Source: Pseudomonas koreensis
Lineage (GTDB): Bacteria > Pseudomonadota > Gammaproteobacteria > Pseudomonadales > Pseudomonadaceae
Assembly (NCBI RefSeq): GCF_024169245.1
Contig: NZ_JALJWP010000001.1
Location: 2,605,501-2,669,500, forward strand
Direction: 5' to 3'
DNA length: 64,000 nt
The translations under genes and the position numbers were made by a program. Shown here in pieces: positions 54,340 to 63,328 of this stretch. The number at the start of each line of letters is the position of its first letter. Positions within the stretch are counted from its first letter, which is position 1. The notes under the pieces were generated by a model that saw only the letters and a list, made by a program, of their open reading frames with translations, made no database searches and was not told where the DNA came from.

Positions 54340-54837
54340 TTACCACCAGTATTTCCCGAAGTTTTCCGGATTGGCCCAGAAGCGTGAGTTGAGCCAGTCG
54401 GGGACTTGTTTGTAGTCAAGCAGATCGTAAGTGAACAGGGTCAGCACCTGCGCGTCGCGCTGGAAACGCTCGCTGGCCTGCAGTGCCAGCGAATAGAAAT
54501 CGGTTTCCTGCCAGCCGCTGGCCGCAAGATCGGCCAGCACCGCGATGCGACTGGCGTTGAGATTGCGGATCCCGCCCAACAGATTCAGGCCATCGCGCTT
54601 GGGCAAATGTTCCAGGCAATCGACCACCAGCGCCAGATCGAAACGTTGCGCGGCGAGTTCGGCGGGCAATGCGCCGGGCGCGGCATGGGCGACCATGGTA
54701 TCTGGATGCGCGTCCTTGAAAGCGCTCAGAGCGGGAAATTCGCTGGCACCGATCAGCAGCAGACGGGCCGGGGCGTAGCGATCCAGCAAAGCGGCCAGCG
54801 CCTGTTGTGGCGTGCGCGAAGAAATGGCGACGTTCAT
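54340..54837 (-). CDS. DUF6231 family protein, methyltransferase-like
   Basis: A 165-residue protein with a Rossmann-like pattern: [18 protein letters not shown] near the N terminus, then [27 protein letters not shown], resembling the SAM-methyltransferase fold with DxxEHL. The G-x-G-x-G loop is degenerate, so SAM binding is doubtful. The aromatic end PENFGKYWW is characteristic of the Pseudomonas family. First gene of a pair with ychJ. Confidence 0.75.
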   Translation of the reverse strand: MNVAISSRTPQQALAALLDRYAPARLLLIGASEFPALSAFKDAHPDTMVAHAAPGALPAELAAQRFDLALVVDCLEHLPKRDGLNLLGGIRNLNASRIAVLADLAASGWQETDFYSLALQASERFQRDAQVLTLFTYDLLDYKQVPDWLNSRFWANPENFGKYWW

Positions 54838-55036
54838 CGAAGCTCCTCAGTCAGACCGCCAAGACTAGCCTGCCAGACTGCGGCGGCAAAGCGCCCGGTT
54901 GCGTTGGTTTGCGCTGAATGTGGCAAACCCCTGTGAACACGGTCGCAAACAGCGGTGGCCTATTGCTGGCGGAGATTAAAACTCCGGTCTTTACTCCCTG
55001 AATCGGTTTTAAGCCGATCCCTCAGGAGAAAACTAG

Positions 55037-55732
55037 ATGAGCATAGTTCGGACAGCATTACCCTTGGTTCTGCTAACCAGTGTGTTGACTGGTTGTGCAG
55101 GTTTGCAGAAAACCGACTGGCCGACCTGTGCGGCGGTCGGTGGTGTGGTCGGTGCCGGTCTCGGCGCGACGGAAAGCGCTTCGTGGGCCGGTTATGGTGC
55201 GCTGCTGGTCGGCGGTACGGCAGCGGCTTATTGCTGGGTGCACGGTGATGGCGATGAAGACGGCGATGGCGTGCCGGACAGTCGCGACAAGTGCCCGGGT
55301 ACGCCTAAAGGCGTGCAGGTCGACGCTGACGGTTGCCCGCCACCAACGCCTGCGCCAGTGGTCGAAGAAGCGGTTGTGGTCAAGGAAGAAACCATCGTGA
55401 TTCGTGATGTGCACTTCGAGTTCGACAAAGCCACGCTGACCGGCCCTGACAAGCAAGTGCTGGACAAGGTCGCCGATCGCCTGAAACAGGAATCCTCCAC
55501 CGCACAATTGACCGTGACCGGTCACACCGACAGTGTCGGCAGCGATGCCTACAACAAGAAACTCTCGGATCGGCGTGCGCACTCGGTGGTGGAATACCTG
55601 ATCCAGCAGGGCGTACCGCGTGCCAGCTTCGTTTCGGTGTCGGGCCTTGGTGAAAGCCAGCCTGTCGCTGACAACAAGTCGGCCGATGGTCGCGCGCAGA
55701 ACCGTCGTACCGAAATCAAAATCGTCCGCTAG
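55037..55732 (+). CDS. OmpA-family lipoprotein, tandem copy 1
   Basis: A 231-residue lipoprotein (LVLLTSVLTGC, Cys20). After it comes a Gly/Ala-rich hydrophobic stretch (CAAVGGVVGAGLGATESASWAGYGALLVGG) of glycine-zipper type, an acidic calcium-type motif DGDGVPDSRDKCPGTPKG (TSP3-like), and an OmpA domain (VHFEFDKATLTGPDK, GHTDSVGSDAYNKKLSDRRA) that binds peptidoglycan. Anchors the outer membrane to the wall. A close paralogue follows 90 bases on. Confidence 0.9.
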   Translation: MSIVRTALPLVLLTSVLTGCAGLQKTDWPTCAAVGGVVGAGLGATESASWAGYGALLVGGTAAAYCWVHGDGDEDGDGVPDSRDKCPGTPKGVQVDADGCPPPTPAPVVEEAVVVKEETIVIRDVHFEFDKATLTGPDKQVLDKVADRLKQESSTAQLTVTGHTDSVGSDAYNKKLSDRRAHSVVEYLIQQGVPRASFVSVSGLGESQPVADNKSADGRAQNRRTEIKIVR

Positions 55733-55822
55733 CCCCTCTCGCATCCGCGGCTTGTGCAGTCGCGGATGCGGGTCTTTACTCCTGAGTAACCGGTATGGGC
55801 CGGTACACAGGAGCGTTCACAA

Positions 55823-56545
55823 ATGCGTGTTTTCTCAAGGTCCGTCTTGCCGGTGCTGCTGCTTGGCAGCTTGCTCACCGGTTGTGCCACTCACAGCGAT
55901 GGCACCGCCCCCCTCAATCAACGTACGTGGCCGATCTGCAGCCTGCTTGGCGGCCTGGTCGGCGGCGGTCTTGGCGCCATTGAAAGCGCTGGCTGGGCCG
56001 GTGGTGGCGCGGCCTTGGGCATCGTCACCGGTGGCCTGATCTGTTACGCCCAGGATGGCGACGAAGACAGCGACGGCGTATTCGACCGCCGCGACCGCTG
56101 CCCGGACACCCCGGAAAACACCGAAGTCGATCACCGTGGCTGCCCGCGGCCGCAATATCCCGTCGCAGTAAAACCGGTCGAACCGGCGCCGCAAACCGAA
56201 GTGATCACTCTGAGCGATGCTGGCAACGTGTTATTCGATTTCGACAAATCCGATCTGACCCCGGCGGCAAAAGCCCAGCTCGACACCTTGATGGACAAGC
56301 TGCGCAATGCCGATGTGGTGAGCATCAAAGTCATCGGACATACCGACAGCAAAGGCTCCGACGCCTATAACCAGGCATTGTCGGAACGCCGCGCGAGCAG
56401 TGTCGCCGCGTACCTGCTGAGTCAGGGACTGGCGCCGAACAAGCTCACCAGCGAAGGACGAGGCGAGAGTGAACCGGTGGCCGATAACGCCAGCGATGAA
56501 GGCCGCGCGGAAAATCGCCGGGTCGAGCTGCACATCAATCGCTAG
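55823..56545 (+). CDS. OmpA-family lipoprotein, tandem copy 2
   Basis: A 240-residue paralogue of the preceding gene in the same order: lipobox LLGSLLTGC, zipper GGLVGGGLGAIESAGWAGGGAALG, a TSP3-like DGVFDRRDRCPDTPENT and an OmpA domain (VLFDFDKSDLTPAAK, GHTDSKGSDAYNQALSERRA). The shared WPxCxxxGGxVGxGLGAxESAxWAG pattern shows tandem duplication. AGGAGCG precedes ATG 55823. Confidence 0.9.
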   Translation: MRVFSRSVLPVLLLGSLLTGCATHSDGTAPLNQRTWPICSLLGGLVGGGLGAIESAGWAGGGAALGIVTGGLICYAQDGDEDSDGVFDRRDRCPDTPENTEVDHRGCPRPQYPVAVKPVEPAPQTEVITLSDAGNVLFDFDKSDLTPAAKAQLDTLMDKLRNADVVSIKVIGHTDSKGSDAYNQALSERRASSVAAYLLSQGLAPNKLTSEGRGESEPVADNASDEGRAENRRVELHINR

Positions 56546-56705
56546 GAAAGGTCTGTAGTCCGCAGGCTAGAGCTGCCGGGCCGAAATCATCGGCTCGGCA
56601 GCCTTTTACCCGGTGTTTGTAGAAATTTCATTTTTCCCTCTGGCTTATCCCCCGCAGAAGCCGGTACTGTGCGTGCAAAGAATAATTCGCAACACGGGGG
56701 AGCGT

Positions 56706-56987
56706 ATGAAGGTGTTCTGGGGGCTGGGGCGTTTGCTGACCCTGCTGTTCTGCTGCGTGGTGCTGGCCAATCAACTGGTGCCGTTCGTCCATCCGCTGCA
56801 TCTGCTGGTCAATCTGGCCGGCGCTCTGTTGTTGCTGATTCACGTACTCGAAGTGCTGCTGTGCAATCGCAGTCTCAAGGGGCGTCCGCATCCTTGGCGT
56901 GATCGTGGGCGCATTCTGTTGTTCGGCGTTTTCCATCAGCAAACCATCCCGGCCCCGGCCGCTCCGGAGGCTTCTTCCCATGCGTAA
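56706..56987 (+). CDS. DUF1145 membrane protein
   Basis: A 93-residue inner-membrane protein with two hydrophobic helices (LLTLLFCCVVLANQLVPFV and LLVNLAGALLLLIHVLEVLL) and a basic C-terminal region (KGRPHPWRDRGRILLFG), the DUF1145 pattern. Function unknown. GGGGGAGC precedes ATG 56706. Its end overlaps the collagen-like gene by 8 bases. Confidence 0.85.
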   Translation: MKVFWGLGRLLTLLFCCVVLANQLVPFVHPLHLLVNLAGALLLLIHVLEVLLCNRSLKGRPHPWRDRGRILLFGVFHQQTIPAPAAPEASSHA

Positions 56988-57738
56988 ACTCTGCCTGCTC
57001 GCTGCATTCATCAGTCCACTGGCCTGCGCCCAGGTGGTCAACGTGCAAAGCAATTCGCTGATGCGTTTGCCCAATACCACCAGCACTCTGCAACTGGAGA
57101 AGCTGGAAGTTGCCGATTACGGCACTTTGCTGATCCCCTCCAACGTGACCGAATTGAACATCGATGAACTGCGCCTTGGCCATGAAGCGCGTATTGCCAT
57201 CGTTCCGGCTGAACAGGCGCTGGAGCTGAAGGTCAAGCGCGCTGAATTGAGCGACGGCAGCCAGATCACCGCACGCGGCGCCCCCGGCACTTATGAAAAA
57301 GCTGCCCGCGCCGGGCGCAATCTGAATCTGCAATTTCAGGCCCTGAGCGCGCCGCAACTGACCGTCGATGCTCGTGGCGGCACCGGAGCGCCGGGTTTCG
57401 TCGGGCTCGACGGCGGCAACGGTGAAGATCCGGGCTGCACCTATGGCTCGGCCGGCCACGGGGCCGATGGCAGTGACGGCAGCGATGGCCAGCCAGGCGC
57501 GCCGGGTGCGCTGGTGCGCCTGGCCGTGCCACGGGATTTTCCTGCCGAGCTGATCAAGGTCAACGTGGCTGGCGGTGCCGGCGGCCCGGCGGGTATCGGT
57601 GGTAAAGCAGGCAAGGGCGGCAAGTCCAAGGGCTGCCTGGTGTACCGCGCCGATGGTGGCAAGAACGGCAAGGCCGGCGCGGATGGCCAGCCAGGGCCGA
57701 CAGGGGCGGCGGGTTCGGTTACTGTGCAGCGCCTCTAA
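56980..57738 (+). CDS. Secreted collagen-like repeat protein
   Basis: A 252-residue protein with a signal peptide (MRKLCLLAAFISPLACA). Residues about 18-120 are beta-rich (LRLPNTTSTLQLEKLEVADYG). From about 130 on come Gly-Xaa-Xaa runs (GADGSDGSDGQPGAPGALV, GGPAGIGGKAGKGGKSKG, GKNGKAGADGQPGPTGAAG), interrupted by globular bits with a Cys pair. Collagen-like segments in bacteria form extracellular or surface triple helices. ATG 56980, inside the end of the DUF1145 gene, follows CCGGAGG. Coupled translation with DUF1145 is likely. Confidence 0.78.
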   Translation: MRKLCLLAAFISPLACAQVVNVQSNSLMRLPNTTSTLQLEKLEVADYGTLLIPSNVTELNIDELRLGHEARIAIVPAEQALELKVKRAELSDGSQITARGAPGTYEKAARAGRNLNLQFQALSAPQLTVDARGGTGAPGFVGLDGGNGEDPGCTYGSAGHGADGSDGSDGQPGAPGALVRLAVPRDFPAELIKVNVAGGAGGPAGIGGKAGKGGKSKGCLVYRADGGKNGKAGADGQPGPTGAAGSVTVQRL

Positions 57739-57751
57739 CGGCCAACCCGCT

Positions 57752-57853
57752 GATTGTTCCCGCGCTCTGCGTGGGAATACAGGCCGTGACGCTCCGCGTC
57801 ACTGGACGCAGAGCGTCCCTTACGGCATTCCCACGCAGAGCGTGGGAACGATC
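57752..57853. repeat. Inverted repeat (GTTCCCACGCTCTGCGTGGGAA family)
   Basis: Outer arms GATTGTTCCCGCGCTCTGCG and complement enclose GTGACGCTCCGCGTCAC and GGACGCAGAGCGTCC elements. Same family as 46569. It sits between the collagen-like and the convergent CopD-like gene. Confidence 0.88.
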
Positions 57854-58310
57854 ACGGCCGAGCCGCAGCCACCGCCACCAGTACCAACCCAACCAGCAGA
57901 TTAAGCCCCACCACCCGCCGAATCCGCCCCAGCACCGCCGCACCCGCCGGCCAATCCTTCGCCTCAACCGCCTTGCGCAACTCCGGCAGCATCAACCCCT
58001 GAATGCGGATAAACAGCGCGGTCATCACCACGTACAAACCGATCATCACCTGTACATACTTCGGCGCGGTTTCAAACCCGACCTGCTGCAGATGCAGCAT
58101 GCCCACGCCGCTGATCGGCAACAGGATCACCGCCACCCAGACCCAACGGAAAAAACCTTGAAACACTTCCGCCCACAGGGTCAGGCGAGCGGGGCCGTCC
58201 AGAGCCTTCACAGCCGCAGGGCGCAAGACCATCCAGGCGAAAAACATGCCGCCGACCCACACCAGAGCGGCGAGGACATGCAGGGGATAAACGAGGCTAA
58301 AAGGTGTCAT
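57852..58310 (-). CDS. CopD-like integral membrane protein
   Basis: A 152-residue protein with four membrane helices of the CopD/HemJ-like kind. The opening VYPLHVLAALVWVGGMFFAWMVLRPAA places His and Trp as in CopD copper-transport proteins; four helices end at VGLNLLVGLVLVAVAA. Copper uptake is the family guess, but no cop genes adjoin. ATG 58310 is chosen over upstream in-frame codons lacking family match. Divergent from dinG. Confidence 0.75.
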   Translation of the reverse strand: MTPFSLVYPLHVLAALVWVGGMFFAWMVLRPAAVKALDGPARLTLWAEVFQGFFRWVWVAVILLPISGVGMLHLQQVGFETAPKYVQVMIGLYVVMTALFIRIQGLMLPELRKAVEAKDWPAGAAVLGRIRRVVGLNLLVGLVLVAVAAARP

Positions 58311-58371
58311 TCGGGCACTCCGTTCTGCGCAGGATCGATTAGGCAGGTATGATAGCCGGCGAACCAAACTA

Positions 58372-58387
58372 CTGAAAATTTATCCAG
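58372..58387 (+). promoter_or_regulatory. LexA (SOS) box of dinG
   Basis: CTGAAAATTTATCCAG matches CTG-N10-CAG with an AT-rich centre. It ends 22 bases before the dinG ATG. Slightly weaker right half (TCCAG) than the recA and dinB boxes. Confidence 0.75.
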
Positions 58388-58409
58388 CGTTTTTAGCGCC
58401 CGACACTCA

Positions 58410-60554
58410 ATGATCAGCACTGAACTCAAAACCACGATCCAGGGCGCTTATTCGCGTTTTCTAGAGGCCAAGAGCCTCAAGCCGCGTTATGGCCAGCGCC
58501 TGATGATCGCCGAAATCGCCAAGGTCCTCGGTGACATCGACACCGACGATGAAGGCCGGCGCAGTGGCGACCCGGCGATTGTCGCGGTGGAAGCCGGCAC
58601 CGGTACCGGCAAGACGGTGGCCTACAGCCTCGCGGCGATTCCCACGGCGAAACTGGCCGGCAAGCGTCTGGTGATCGCCACCGCGACAGTCGCCCTGCAA
58701 GAGCAGATCGTCTACAAGGACTTGCCTGACCTGATGCGCAACAGCGGGCTGAATTTCAGTTTCGCCCTGGCCAAGGGCCGGGGCCGCTACATGTGCCTGT
58801 CCAAGCTCGACATGCTGCTGCAGGAAGGCCACGCGCAAACTGCCACAGCGCAGCTGTTCGAAGAAGAAGGCTTCAAGATCGAAGTCGACGAGGCCAGCCA
58901 GAAGCTGTTCACCAGCATGATCGAGAAACTCGCCGGCAATAAGTGGGACGGCGATCGCGACAGCTGGCCGAACGCGCTGGAGGACGCCGACTGGGCGCGC
59001 CTGACCACCGATCACAGCCAGTGCACCAACCGGCATTGCCCGAACTTCGGCCAGTGCGCCTTCTACAAGGCCCGCGAAGGCATGGGCAAGGTCGACGTGA
59101 TCGTCACTAACCACGACATGGTCCTGGCTGATCTGGCACTGGGCGGCGGCGCCGTGCTGCCGGACCCGCGCGACACCATCTACGTGTTCGACGAAGGCCA
59201 TCACCTGCCGGACAAGGCCATCGGCCACTTCGCCCATTACACACGCCTGCGCTCCACCGCCGACTGGCTGGAAACCACCGCGAAGAATCTGACCAAACTG
59301 CTCGCTCAGCACCCGTTGCCGGGCGATCTCGGCAAACTGATCGAGCAGGTGCCGGAGCTGGCGCGGGAGATCAAGACCCAGCAGCAGTTCATGTTTACCG
59401 CGTGCGAGCAGATCGCCGATTTCAAACCCGGTGAAGATGTCGAAGGCCGTGAGCGTCCGCGTCATCGCTTCGTCGGCGGGGTGATTCCCGAGCACATGCG
59501 CGAGATGGGTATCGAGTTGAAGAAGGGCTTTTCCCGTCTCAACGACCTGTTCCAGCGCCTGACCGACCTGCTCAAGGAAGGCATGGATGGCGAGGTCAAC
59601 ATTGGTATCGCCAGCAACCAGGCCGAAGAATGGTATCCGCTGTTCGGCAGCCTGCTGTCCCGGGCTTCCGGCAACTGGGAGCTGTGGACCGCGTTCACCG
59701 CCGAAGACCCGGAAGAGAGCCCGCCAATGGCGCGCTGGCTGACCCTGGCCGAAAGCGGCTCGCTGTTCGACATCGAGGTCAACGCCAGCCCGATTCTGGC
59801 GGCGGAAACCTTGCGTCGCAGTTTGTGGAACGTCGCTTACGGCTGTCTGGTGACCTCGGCGACGCTGACGGCGCTGGGCACTTTCGACCGCTTCCGCATG
59901 CGCGCCGGCCTGCCGAAAAAAGCCGTCACGGCAGTGGTGCCGAGCCCGTTCCATCACGCCGACGCCGGCGTGTTGCGCGTGCCGGATCTGAAAGCCGACC
60001 CGCGCGATGCCGCCGCCCATACGGCGGCGATCATTCGCGAACTGCCGGATCTGGTCGAAGGTTCGCGCGGCACGCTGGTGCTGTTCTCCTCGCGCAAGCA
60101 GATGCAGGACGTATTCGACGGCCTCGACCGCGACTGGCGCAAACAAGTGTTCATTCAGGGCAACCTGTCGAAGCAGGAAACCCTGAACAAACACAAGGCG
60201 CGGGTTGATGGCGGTGATTCCAGCGTGCTGTTCGGGCTGGCCAGTTTTGCCGAGGGTGTCGACTTGCCGGGGGCCTACTGCGAACACGTGGTGATCGCCA
60301 AGATTCCGTTCTCGGTGCCCGATGATCCGGTCGAGGCCGCGTTGTCGGAGTGGATCGAGGCGCGCGGCGGCAATCCGTTCATGGAAATCTCCGTGCCCGA
60401 TGCCTCGCTGAAACTGGTTCAGGCCTGCGGGCGTCTGCTGCGTACCGAAGAAGACCGCGGCACCATCACCTTGCTCGACCGGCGTCTGGTCACCCAGCGC
60501 TACGGCAAGGCGATCCTCAATGCGTTGCCTCCTTTCCGTCGTGAAATATCCTGA
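58410..60554 (+). CDS. dinG: ATP-dependent DNA helicase DinG
   Basis: A 714-residue XPD-like 5'-3' helicase that resolves R-loops and replication-transcription conflicts. Walker A EAGTGTGKT (61-69), DEGH box in VFDEGHHLPD, an Fe-S cluster domain with Cys in CTNRHCPNFGQCAFYKARE, and motif VI VQACGRLLRTEEDRG are all intact. E. coli DinG is SOS-induced; a LexA-type box lies just upstream here. A GC hairpin (60561-60580) follows without a T tract. Confidence 0.96.
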   Translation: MISTELKTTIQGAYSRFLEAKSLKPRYGQRLMIAEIAKVLGDIDTDDEGRRSGDPAIVAVEAGTGTGKTVAYSLAAIPTAKLAGKRLVIATATVALQEQIVYKDLPDLMRNSGLNFSFALAKGRGRYMCLSKLDMLLQEGHAQTATAQLFEEEGFKIEVDEASQKLFTSMIEKLAGNKWDGDRDSWPNALEDADWARLTTDHSQCTNRHCPNFGQCAFYKAREGMGKVDVIVTNHDMVLADLALGGGAVLPDPRDTIYVFDEGHHLPDKAIGHFAHYTRLRSTADWLETTAKNLTKLLAQHPLPGDLGKLIEQVPELAREIKTQQQFMFTACEQIADFKPGEDVEGRERPRHRFVGGVIPEHMREMGIELKKGFSRLNDLFQRLTDLLKEGMDGEVNIGIASNQAEEWYPLFGSLLSRASGNWELWTAFTAEDPEESPPMARWLTLAESGSLFDIEVNASPILAAETLRRSLWNVAYGCLVTSATLTALGTFDRFRMRAGLPKKAVTAVVPSPFHHADAGVLRVPDLKADPRDAAAHTAAIIRELPDLVEGSRGTLVLFSSRKQMQDVFDGLDRDWRKQVFIQGNLSKQETLNKHKARVDGGDSSVLFGLASFAEGVDLPGAYCEHVVIAKIPFSVPDDPVEAALSEWIEARGGNPFMEISVPDASLKLVQACGRLLRTEEDRGTITLLDRRLVTQRYGKAILNALPPFRREIS

Positions 60555-60649
60555 GACACGGGTGGGCCGATTGGCCCACCGCGTTGTCTATCTCTCTGCC
60601 ACCGCTTTTCCACTGGCCTTGACTGGTTGTTAGGGAGAACTCCGTTCTT

Positions 60650-63118
60650 ATGATCCGCCGTTCGTTGCCCGCTGTTTTCGCCTTGATCTTTGCCGGGCCG
60701 TCGATGGCGGCACCCGCCGGTCAGCAGACGCTGTTCAACTTCGTGCGTCCGGCCGACGTGGTCAAGGTCGCCACGGAAAACGCCGACCTGCCGCAGGCCA
60801 ATGCCGAACAGACCCCCGAAGGCGAAGTGCTGCGTCGGGTGACGTTCAACCCGGTCGCCAGGCCGACCTTGCGCCTGACGCCACAGACCGGCGCCTGGGA
60901 CTGGTCGCAGTCCGGCATGATGAGCCTGCGTCTGCAGAGTGCGATGAACTGGGCGGTGACGGTTTATGTGCAGATCCAGAGCAACGATGGCCGCACGCTG
61001 GTCAGCCGCGTCGATCTGCCGGCCGGCCCCGCGCAAACCTTGCTGGTGCCGTTGGTGGCTTCGACGCCGCTGAGTCAGGGCATGAAAGCCGGACCGCCGA
61101 TGCCGACGACCGTTGACGGTCAGCGCATCCTGCTGGCCAGCAGTACGGGCGAGATCGACCGCAGCCAGGTGGTTTCGGTGAGCCTGTCGATGGATCAGCC
61201 GAAAGTGGCGCAGAGCCTGTTGCTCGAGCGGTTCGGGGTGCAGGACGGCGAATCGGTGACGCAGGCGGTGTACGGCAATCTGCTCGATGCTTACGGGCAG
61301 TCGACCCGCAGCAAATGGCCGGAAAAAGTCAGCAGCGATGAGCAACTGAAAAGCGCCGCTAGCAAAGAACAGCAACAACTGAACAGTTGGCTGGCCGAGC
61401 GCGAGAAATCCTCGCTGGATAAATTCGGCGGCTGGAACAAAGGCCCGGCGTTCAAGGCCAGCGGGTTCTTCCGCACAGAAAAACGCGATGGCCGCTGGTA
61501 TCTGGTAACCCCCGAAGGCCATCCGTTCTACTCGCTGGGTGTCAACACAGTCAGCTCGCAGGTCAACCAGACCTACGTGGCTGGTCGCGAATACATGTTC
61601 GAATCACTGCCGAAGAACGACGACCCGCTGGCTGCGCATTTCGGTGAAGGTGACAACCGTGGCGGCAACGGCGCCGATCAGGGCCGTGGCTACGGCAACG
61701 GCCGCTGGTACGACTTCTATGGCGCCAATCTGCAACGCCTGTACGGCGAACCGTGCAAGGCGGACAGCGACAACAAGGCCGGGATCGCCGAAGCAGCGAA
61801 GGCGGGCGCCGCAGAGGCCAGCTCGGTGCAGGCGGCTGAGTCTGTGGCGGCGCCTGCCGAGCCGAAGTCAGGTATCGCCGAAGCGGCGCAGACCGACGCG
61901 GTGCAAACGTCCAGCACGCAAGCCGCTCCGTGTACAGCCACGATTGATGAAGAACGCTGGACCCGGCATACCCTCGACCGCCTGCAAGCCTGGGGTTTCA
62001 ACACCGTCGGCAACTGGAGCGCGCCGTCGCTGGCAGACGCTGAACGTGTGCCGTACACCTTGCCGCTGTCGATCGTCGGCGATTACGCCAGCATCAGCAC
62101 CGGTAGCGATTGGTGGGGCGGGATGCCGGATCCGTTCGATCCGCGTTTTGCCATGGCCACTGAGCGCGCCGTAGCCATTGCCGCTCGCGATCACCGTGAC
62201 GATCCCTGGTTGATCGGTTATTACGCCGACAACGAGCTGGCCTGGGCCGGCCCCGGTGACGATCCGAAGGCTCGCTACGCTTTGGCCTATGGGACGTTGA
62301 AAATGACCACCGACGTGCCGGCCAAACGCGCCTTTCTCAAGCAGTTGCGCGACAAGTACCGCAATCAGGCCGGGCTGTCCAAGGCCTGGGGTATCGAGCT
62401 ACCGGCGTGGGAGTTGATGGAAGACCCGGGCTTCGTGCCCCCGCTGCCCAATCCTGAGCACCCGGAGATCGAAGCGGATTTCAAATACTTCCAGAAGGTC
62501 TTCGCCGATACCTATTTCAAGACCATCTCTGATTCGCTGAAATGGCACGCGCCGAACCAGATGCTGCTGGGCGGTCGCTTCGCTATCAGCACGCCTGAGG
62601 CCGTGGCGTCCTGCGCGCAGTATTGCGATGTGTTGAGCTTCAACATGTACACGCTCAAGCCGCAGGACGGTTACGACTTCGCCGCGCTGGCAGCGCTGGA
62701 CAAACCGCTGCTGATCACCGAATTCAACTTCGGCTCGGCCGACCGCGGCCCGTTCTGGGGCGGCGTGACGCAATTGGCCAAGGAAGAAGATCGCGGTCCG
62801 GCCTATGCCAATTTCCTCAAACAGGCGCTGAGCGAACCGTCGATTGTCGGCGTGCACTGGTTCCAGTATCTCGACCAACCGGTTACCGGCCGGTTGCTCG
62901 ACGGCGAGAATGGCCATTTCGGCCTGGTCGGGGTCACCGATCTGCCGTATCAGGGTTTTGTCGAGGCAGTGCGCAAAAGCAACCTGCAAGCGCTGGAGCA
63001 GTTGGGCAAGGAGGCGCAGAAAACGCCGAATACCGAGGCTGAAGGCGGGCGCAAGGCTGAGGCTGGCAAAGCGGCGGGGGCTGCGCAAGCGGGCGGGCAT
63101 TCGGGGAATGGTCACTAG
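60650..63118 (+). CDS. Agarase-like glycoside hydrolase with Ala-rich insert
   Basis: An 822-residue secreted protein (signal MIRRSLPAVFALIFAGPSMA). An N-terminal beta-sandwich (about 25-200) precedes a TIM-barrel of the GH42/GH50 (beta-agarase) type: KDGRWYLVTPEGHPFYSLGVN, then YYADNELAWAG with probable acid/base Glu529 and LLITEFNFGSADRG with probable nucleophile Glu691. Between Cys369 and Cys428 sits an Ala/Glu-rich low-complexity insert with an internal 30-codon duplication. A second Ala/Gly-rich tail ends the protein. Substrate unknown; agar is unlikely for a soil species. Confidence 0.78.
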   Translation: MIRRSLPAVFALIFAGPSMAAPAGQQTLFNFVRPADVVKVATENADLPQANAEQTPEGEVLRRVTFNPVARPTLRLTPQTGAWDWSQSGMMSLRLQSAMNWAVTVYVQIQSNDGRTLVSRVDLPAGPAQTLLVPLVASTPLSQGMKAGPPMPTTVDGQRILLASSTGEIDRSQVVSVSLSMDQPKVAQSLLLERFGVQDGESVTQAVYGNLLDAYGQSTRSKWPEKVSSDEQLKSAASKEQQQLNSWLAEREKSSLDKFGGWNKGPAFKASGFFRTEKRDGRWYLVTPEGHPFYSLGVNTVSSQVNQTYVAGREYMFESLPKNDDPLAAHFGEGDNRGGNGADQGRGYGNGRWYDFYGANLQRLYGEPCKADSDNKAGIAEAAKAGAAEASSVQAAESVAAPAEPKSGIAEAAQTDAVQTSSTQAAPCTATIDEERWTRHTLDRLQAWGFNTVGNWSAPSLADAERVPYTLPLSIVGDYASISTGSDWWGGMPDPFDPRFAMATERAVAIAARDHRDDPWLIGYYADNELAWAGPGDDPKARYALAYGTLKMTTDVPAKRAFLKQLRDKYRNQAGLSKAWGIELPAWELMEDPGFVPPLPNPEHPEIEADFKYFQKVFADTYFKTISDSLKWHAPNQMLLGGRFAISTPEAVASCAQYCDVLSFNMYTLKPQDGYDFAALAALDKPLLITEFNFGSADRGPFWGGVTQLAKEEDRGPAYANFLKQALSEPSIVGVHWFQYLDQPVTGRLLDGENGHFGLVGVTDLPYQGFVEAVRKSNLQALEQLGKEAQKTPNTEAEGGRKAEAGKAAGAAQAGGHSGNGH

Positions 63119-63140
63119 GTTTCAGACCGCGTTATCGTTC

Positions 63141-63218
63141 TTCGCGAGCAGGCTCGCTCCCACAGGGGATCTCCGCTGCTGTTGAGATTCAGTGTGGGAG
63201 CGAGCCTGCTCGCGAAGG
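63141..63218. repeat. REP pair (GAGCCTGCTCGCGA family)
   Basis: Inverted arms TTCGCGAGCAGGCTCGCTCC and complement around about 30 bases, between the agarase-like gene and the serine hydrolase. Confidence 0.92.
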
Positions 63219-63328
63219 GATCAGCACAAATTGCCGATCAACCGTCTGGCCCGCGCCTGTTCCCAAATCCCTCAAGGGCTGGAACAATGCGGACCACTTT
63301 GTAGAGCGTTTTCGCGGGGGAGTTGCGG

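Noticed and set aside
58461..60287. Long minus-strand open frame opposite dinG
   Set aside because: Antisense shadow; the dinG motifs on the other strand are complete.
60555..60590. Terminator after dinG
   Set aside because: GGTGGGCC/GGCCCACC forms a good stem, but it lacks a T tract on the plus strand, so I mention it only as a hairpin.
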